From Crocodylus rhombifer (taxonomy: Eukaryota; Chordata; Crocodylia; Crocodylidae), in contig JAVSML010020804.1 of the NCBI GenBank assembly GCA_038503035.1, positions 186,001 through 250,000 on the forward strand: DNA of 64,000 bases, read 5' to 3'. The notes below the pieces were generated by a model. It worked only from the letters and a program-made list of their open reading frames with translations. It did not search any database and was not told the DNA's origin. Below, in pieces: positions 57,991 through 64,000 of this stretch (its first letter is position 1; every line of letters starts with the position of its first letter). The position numbers were made by a program, and so were the translations under genes.

Positions 57991-60420
57991 TTTTTTCATT
58001 GCCACAGGGCTGACAAGATTGGCCATGTTTCAGTGGGGAGAAACAGAAAACCAGTTGAGGATGTAGCCAAGACATGCACTGTGGGCCTAGGACTGCCCTG
58101 TCAGGGCCTGTGGTTAGAAGCTCTTAATGACTATTGTAAGCCCTTAAATATAATCATCTGTTTTTCACCTTCATCTAATGTACTTCATGTGTACCATGTT
58201 TATCTATTCACACAGCAGTTCAAGAGACTCAACAAACAGTCCTGTTTGAAGAAGCAAGGGGAGGCTGGGTAGCTGTTACTCTTCCACTGAATGAGACCTC
58301 TATCAAAATTACATGAAAGTGCCAATATACCAGTACTAAGTGAAAATGTGTCCAAATTAGCCTTGGCAAAGTCTCTTTGCCAGAAGTGGAAATTATGTGG
58401 TAATATCAAAAAGCAACTTTACTTATATATAATTCCAGGTTTCTCTATATGTGTTTTTTTTGGAAAAATGACAACACGACGAGATCTTGCAGTCCTTTTA
58501 ATAAGCCAATCCTACATATTTGCTTATTTAAGCAAGCAGCCACAGAGAAGTCAAATAGCATTGTTGAAGTCAAACTACGCAGGTAAGCAAGGACTAGTAT
58601 GGGTCTACAGGCTCAGGCCTTGTGCTCTTATTCTAAATAGCTTTCTGAAGTTAATAAGAATTTAGGAGAATAAAACACTGGCCAAAGGTGCAGTATTTGC
58701 TGTAGGATGGGGGAAAAAGATAATTTTATGAAAATATAACAGGTTTTTTTCTTCTAGAAAGTCAAAAGTCAGTATAAAACCAGAGTGGGAGATTCACCCA
58801 CTTACTAAGAACTATGCAAACAACTATTTATTCATGGGTTTTATCACTTAGGAAGTCCTACTGCTTCAAATCCTCTGTTTCTGTTATTGTTACATACCTG
58901 CAATGGTTGGTAGCTGAGGTCGGGTTTTAGTCTTTCGGTGTAAATGACTGGTCACGAGTTCGTGGCTGCTGTTTATTTGTGCTAAATGTAACCAGGTATT
59001 ACACAGAACAAGGAATTTAGCTTTAGGTTGAAGTACTAAGATTGAAAAAAATTCCCTTGGGGTGTGACTCTCTTCAAACTTTAAATCCTCAGCAAAGCTA
59101 ATGAAAGAAAACAGGAGCAAGCAGGGAAAGAGAAAGAAACTTTGAGGTTAAGGAATACAGAGCACTGCCGGAAGCATTTTTCACTTTTATTACAAGATGA
59201 AGAAATGAAATGCTGACTGAGGAATGTAAACAGGGTCTTTACTTTTTACATTTTCCTCTTATTAATTTACCAGTGTGATAGCGGTTTTTTGACATTACAA
59301 ACAGCTTCCAAAAACCACAAGAAAAGATCTATATATGGCAGCAACCTCTAGTTAGAAATAGATATAGTGATACCAGCTGTCACTTGACTGAATGCTATTG
59401 GTCTATTGCTAGTTCATCTTGCTGTTTACTGAATGGATTTGCAACAGCTTTATGTGTAATTTGAAACCAATAAAGTAAAAGATAAGATTAAAAAGTAAAT
59501 AGACATAGTACTTTCTATGAAAAAATAATAGCCTGCAGCTATTGCTAACATCTGCAGTGGAAAAAATGTCTTTGATGGGTTCAAAGAATTTTGGCCCATT
59601 TCTCTTTTTGAAGCCAAGGAGAGTTGTGGCATTTGTTTCAACAGAAGACAGTCCTGATAATGCCAACTGCAAGCATTCATACATTAAGGAACCCTCCCAA
59701 ATCATGACACTTGCTTAATTACAAGAGATTCTTTTTATTTGTGGTCTTGAGTTTCTGGGGATCACTTTGTTCAGTTTTTCTCCCAATAGGAGGTTCAGAA
59801 ACTTATTTACATTGAAGTTTAGTTTCTTTAACAAGATTCCAGGACACAAGGCTTTAAAGAAATGTCAAGTATCCCAAGACTTGTAATAAAATCATCAAAA
59901 TTGGAAACAGCAAAATCAGGTAAACACATATTCACATACATTATGCAGACAGGAATTTGCAGTCTACAGCCTTGTTGAGTTGAGTTTAGCCATTTTCTAA
60001 TAACATTGTTGAGAATGAATCTGTATTGGTAGATTAAAGGCCATAGGCAGCTCACCTTAGCTGTGTCAATATTTGTGGATAAGGGTAGCAGTGTCAATTG
60101 ACTTAGGATTTGGTATTCATTTATGGGGTTTTTTCCTTAGCTCATAGCAGCACACTCAATTCTAAGCACATCTTGCACTCACCCCTCAGCACAATTTAGC
60201 ACATTCTGATTAGGATTCAGTTAATTATTTTTACTTAATCTTTGTTAATATTTCACATCTGATATGAAGACAGATATTAGTGATGTTGGTAGGCACATAA
60301 ACCTATCTTTTCTTCTGTGTCTTGGACTAAAACCTGCATTTGACATCCTATAGAAGCAAATGGGAAAACTTGTTTGGAAATTCCATAAATGCTTGTCTTG
60401 TATGGGGCTTTTTTCCCCAC
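57991..60420. other. gene-free AT-rich DNA
   Basis: No gene, RNA or clear repeat was recognised. Confidence 0.5.
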
Positions 60421-60424
60421 AAAA

Positions 60425-60610
60425 AAAAGGTTTTAGGCTGCAATTCAGAAAGGACTTCATTCAGAAAAGTTCCCAGTTCTAAACATGTGAGGACTTTCAT
60501 TGTCTCCAATAGTGTCACTGACTTCAAAATGAGACACATGTTTAAGTATCTTGTTAAATTGGGGTCTTTGGAAATGGGCTTAAACATTTAAGTGCTTTGA
60601 ATTCACATGA
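60425..60610. repeat. old sauropsid repeat fragment
   Basis: GGCTGCAATTCAGAAAGG, CTGACTTCAAAATGAGACAC and TTAAACATTTAAGTGCTTTGAATT follow the pattern 'GCTGCAATCCAGAAAGGC...TTGACTTCAATGGGAC...TTAAGTGCTTTGCTGAATC', which I recall from turtle and crocodilian genomes. Confidence 0.45.
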
Positions 60611-62739
60611 TCTTCTTCCCTTCAAAACAAACCTATGATCTCTCTCCACCTTAAATCTTACACAGGCATGCAATAGTTGGAAAGAAATATAGCTAAGGTT
60701 TTGAAAGGTACCAAGGAGATCTGAATGGCCCATTTCTATACATTCAGTTTGGTTGTCCAGATCCATAAGACAGATATGAAAATATTAGCCTATCTGCTAG
60801 TTTCTTAATAGCAAAGTTACAGTGGAAGCAGGAAAAAAAGCACTGGAATAATTATGAAAAATATCTTGACATTTTTCTTGTAAGACATTTTTTCTTGTAA
60901 AACATAATTTTCTAATGGAATTTACTCAGAATACACTAGAAATGTATTTATCAAGCTGAAAAGATGAATGCCTCTTCTGAGATATAGCAATAAATGCTAC
61001 TCACTCTTGTAGGAGCCACTACAGGTTATAGTTACAGAGTAAAAGAACAGCACCTAAAAATTCATGCCAGAATGAATCTCACAGGTTACTATTAGATCTT
61101 GTTAAATTAAAAGCAAGATACTGAGATCTGATTGCACAGGATATACATTCTAAGTTTAGTAGATTGTGTTTACCCTATATATCAGTATTCATTCACCATA
61201 GCAAAACCTTTTGAAGCCCTGTCTTAACATGCACTTGTTTTTTAACTGTACTGAAAAATTTCAGGAAAGTCTTCACTTTCGTTGTTTCAAAGTCCTGACC
61301 AAGAATCTGAATGGGATATTTCTATGAAAGTATAAACCAGATAATTCACCTTTACAAAAGCCCTTGTACTAATTCTCCTTACCGCATTCATATCTCTTCT
61401 GCTGTTCCTTTCTTGCTCAACTTGGTCCTCTTTACATTTACAGCATTGCAATCGTTCAGAATTTTTTCCAAGTCTTGTAATATCTGATGCTTTTCTCAAA
61501 GCCCAGCTGCTGAAGTCATTTCACTATAGGAAAATATCAGTTTGTGCTTTAAAAAAACTGTTCTCCGCCCTCCTGGTAATAGAGGAAATATCAAGTAAAT
61601 GGACTCTGAAGGCTCAGAGCAAATCCAGAGATTCAGTATTTATTATCCTTGCTTAAAACCTCTTCATTTCTAAATTATTTCAACATTTTTTTCTTGCATG
61701 ATTTTTTTTATGGATTTACTCTATTGTGAGATTGGCAGTACCATGTTCAATCAAACTATGTGAATGAACCTTCTTTAAACAGCATTCCAGCAGACTGACT
61801 TTTCTCTATTTGGCCCTTATTTATTCCTGGAGCATGATATGATTATGGGTTGGTAATTCATACTCTCTAGACCATTTTAATACTTTGTTGGCAAATATAC
61901 TGTTATTGGGGCAACAGCTATAAACCAGAAGTAAGTTGTCTTTTCTTTTTGTTTCATATCTTGGCTTGATAGACATTGTAGCCTTTGTGTTTTCTGAAAA
62001 CCCAGTGAAATGGTTTTAAACATTTACATTTTGTGGCTTCAAAAATATTGATAGAAAAATAAACATCTCAGATCAGCAGCCTGTTCCCTTTCACGGACAT
62101 TGTAGCGCTGGATTCCTTAGGCCCCAGCTTGCTGTGCTTCTGTGCTTCCAAGACCACATGTTTATCTCCCACTCTTGCCCTGCATCTGAGGACTATATTC
62201 TCCCACAAAAAATATGAGTAGCTAGTATTGTCTTCAGTGGGATATTATTTGTATTTGGTGGACAAAGGCAGAGAGATGAATAAAGATCCAAGAGCTTATC
62301 TGTTTATCAGGGCCTTGAACTTTCTTCCATTTTATTAGCTGACTGAATCACATCTCTCTGCTTCCCTCCCCACCCTCCCATACCCCTCCACCACCATTTC
62401 AGGGTCCTTATCCCTGAGTCCTATGCCCCCACTTTCCCTGTTTCTCTCCTTTCTCTTTTCCTCTTCTTTGGTGTTCTGTTTCCTTCAAGCCCGCTGATTT
62501 TATTTCTAATCCCTTTTGTTTTTCAGCACTCTGTATCAATGTGATTGGCCAGGTGGGTTCACGATGTCTCTATTAAGCAGAATTTTTTTTTTTCAGTCAG
62601 AAAGTCTGCAGATTTTCTCATACCTTTCATTCATCTGCTAGAATTGTCACTCATCAGAACCATTTTGGGGCTAAGATATTCTGCAATACCCCAGAGATCA
62701 CCCCAGGGATATACAAGACATTTATTTTGACAAAGTGGG
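60611..62739. other. gene-free AT-rich DNA
   Basis: Nothing was recognised. A pyrimidine-rich stretch lies at 62360-62480. Confidence 0.5.
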
Positions 62740-62754
62740 CACAAACATCCTATA

Positions 62755-62835
62755 CTCACCTGTTGTAAATTGACATCGTTCCATTGACGTCAGTGGAACT
62801 ACTGTAAGTTCCACAAGATGAAGACTGAGTCCAGC
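62755..62835. repeat. old sauropsid repeat fragment
   Basis: TCACCTGTTGTAAATTGACA, TTCCATTGACGTCAGTGGAAC and AAGACTGAGTCC match the same recurrent repeat as at 24168, 35345 and 38970. Confidence 0.5.
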
Positions 62836-63814
62836 TAGGAAGATATTATAGTTCTGAATTGGAAAGTAATGGCGTCACCCTATGCACATAAACATGAAAC
62901 AAAGAAGTGCATCAGTGTTTGTTATTTAGATTCCTGCTCTACTATTAGAAGGATCAACGGGTATCTTCAGGTAAGTAGAAATGTGGGGCTGCTCTACAAA
63001 AGAGGTGAAAAGGAAATTACTTCACAACTGTTATGCAAATATTATCTCCTACCCACCTACAGATATACCCATTTGCTAGGGTGACATTTTGTCCATGGAC
63101 TTGATAGCATGCTAGTTTTAGTGACTGTTTCCACAAAGTTCCTTTCCTAGGAAAGCACTATCATACAAAGCCACCGTTTCTCTTCATTCAAAAAAATGCA
63201 TTGATACTTTTCTGCCTAAACAAAGTACATGGAGAAGAGCAATGACCAAATATAAGCTGGAGGAAAAAGCATATGGCATTTCATGGATGACGCTAGTATC
63301 TAAAGGATCTGCGATATATTAGTAGGAATGGAAAGCAAACTCTCTGCTTCCATTACAGTAGCAGAGTCAGATCCTACCTTCAGTAGAAGGACTCTAGGAA
63401 ATTCAATAATTCAATATCTTCCTGAGGGGTACAACCTACCCACTTAGATTAGAGATTAGGTTCATGAAACTTTTGACTGCATGCTCTGGATAAAAGTGGC
63501 ACATGGTAAAGTGCTCACAAATCCTTCTTTTCCTATTGATCCCTCCCTTAATATGAAGGTTTTCAGATCAGGTTGCTCCTGATTTTCCCATCAGAGATAA
63601 TGTCTATAATGCAGTCCTGTTTTGCCAGAGCAAAAATCTGCAGCATATTGAAAAGTGAAGAGGTTGGGATATAATAAGCTACTATCAATATGGGTATGAT
63701 AAACTACTGTCAATATGAAAGTAAAATCCACAGGACTCTCCACATTATTTGTGTTCATGTCTAATGCATTAAATAGCTTATTTTTAAATCTAAATACATG
63801 CAGTAAAAGATTGC

Positions 63815-63920
63815 AAGAAAAACAGAGGTGCAGTTGAAAGGTGAAGTGACTTGTGCATGGCACATTGGTGGCAGTACTGTGACCTCTAGCCTCTGAACCA
63901 CTGATTCTTTGTGTTGTCTT
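63815..63920 (-). repeat. MIR-like SINE fragment
   Basis: GAAAGGTGAAGTGACTTGTG, CATGGCACATTGGTGGCAGT and GACCTCTAGCCTCTGAACCA CTGATTC match the complement strand of the MIR 5' half. Confidence 0.5.
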
Positions 63921-64000
63921 AGCAATAAATAACTGCTAGTGATAGAGTATTTGGGTATGCACAGCAAGTTTAACCAAGACACCATGTCCAGCAATTAGTA

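Noticed and set aside
20000..64000. Exons of SEM1 or DLX6-AS1
   Set aside because: SEM1 is expected on this side in other vertebrates but much further away. No coding match was seen, and lncRNA exons cannot be recognised without transcripts.

Overview
This window looks like vertebrate nuclear DNA, most likely from a crocodilian or a close archosaur or turtle relative. The only protein-coding gene I can support is the homeobox gene DLX6, on the minus strand (coding exons 4987-5356, 3618-3811 and 1735-1986, with consensus splice sites). The sauropsid assignment rests on interspersed repeats recognised from memory: CR1-family LINEs, MIR-like SINEs, short elements sharing a 'TCTACACATGC' terminal motif, and the old repeat carrying 'CATTGACTTCAATGGG'-like text. 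No database search was possible.

Layout. Positions 1 to about 695 are downstream of DLX6, where DLX5 would be expected further left and convergent, outside the window. Positions 695-5356 hold the DLX6 3' UTR, three coding exons and two introns. Positions 5357-5900 are the likely 5' UTR and promoter (CpG island, CCAAT box, CRE palindrome). From 5900 to about 19500 lies a repeat-poor upstream domain with five further CpG-rich segments. Between them are AT-rich blocks dense in homeodomain-type TAATTA/CAATTA words that keep scattered CpGs, as expected of deeply conserved developmental enhancers. From about 20 kb to the end the sequence is AT-rich, CpG-poor and repeat-bearing: CR1 copies, hAT-like and other terminal-inverted-repeat elements, MIR-like SINEs, and a few repeat-free stretches that could be more distant enhancers. 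A good CTCF-type motif lies near 23.7 kb, close to this change.

Function. DLX6 is a homeodomain transcription factor of the DLX5/DLX6 pair (branchial arch, limb and forebrain GABAergic development). In mammals the interval upstream of DLX6 carries antisense or upstream noncoding transcripts (Evf-1, Evf-2/DLX6-AS1) and leads through a long enhancer desert towards SEM1. The contents here fit that picture, but no exon of those neighbours could be recognised. Regulatory-element calls are inferences from base composition and motif content and need multi-species alignment to confirm.
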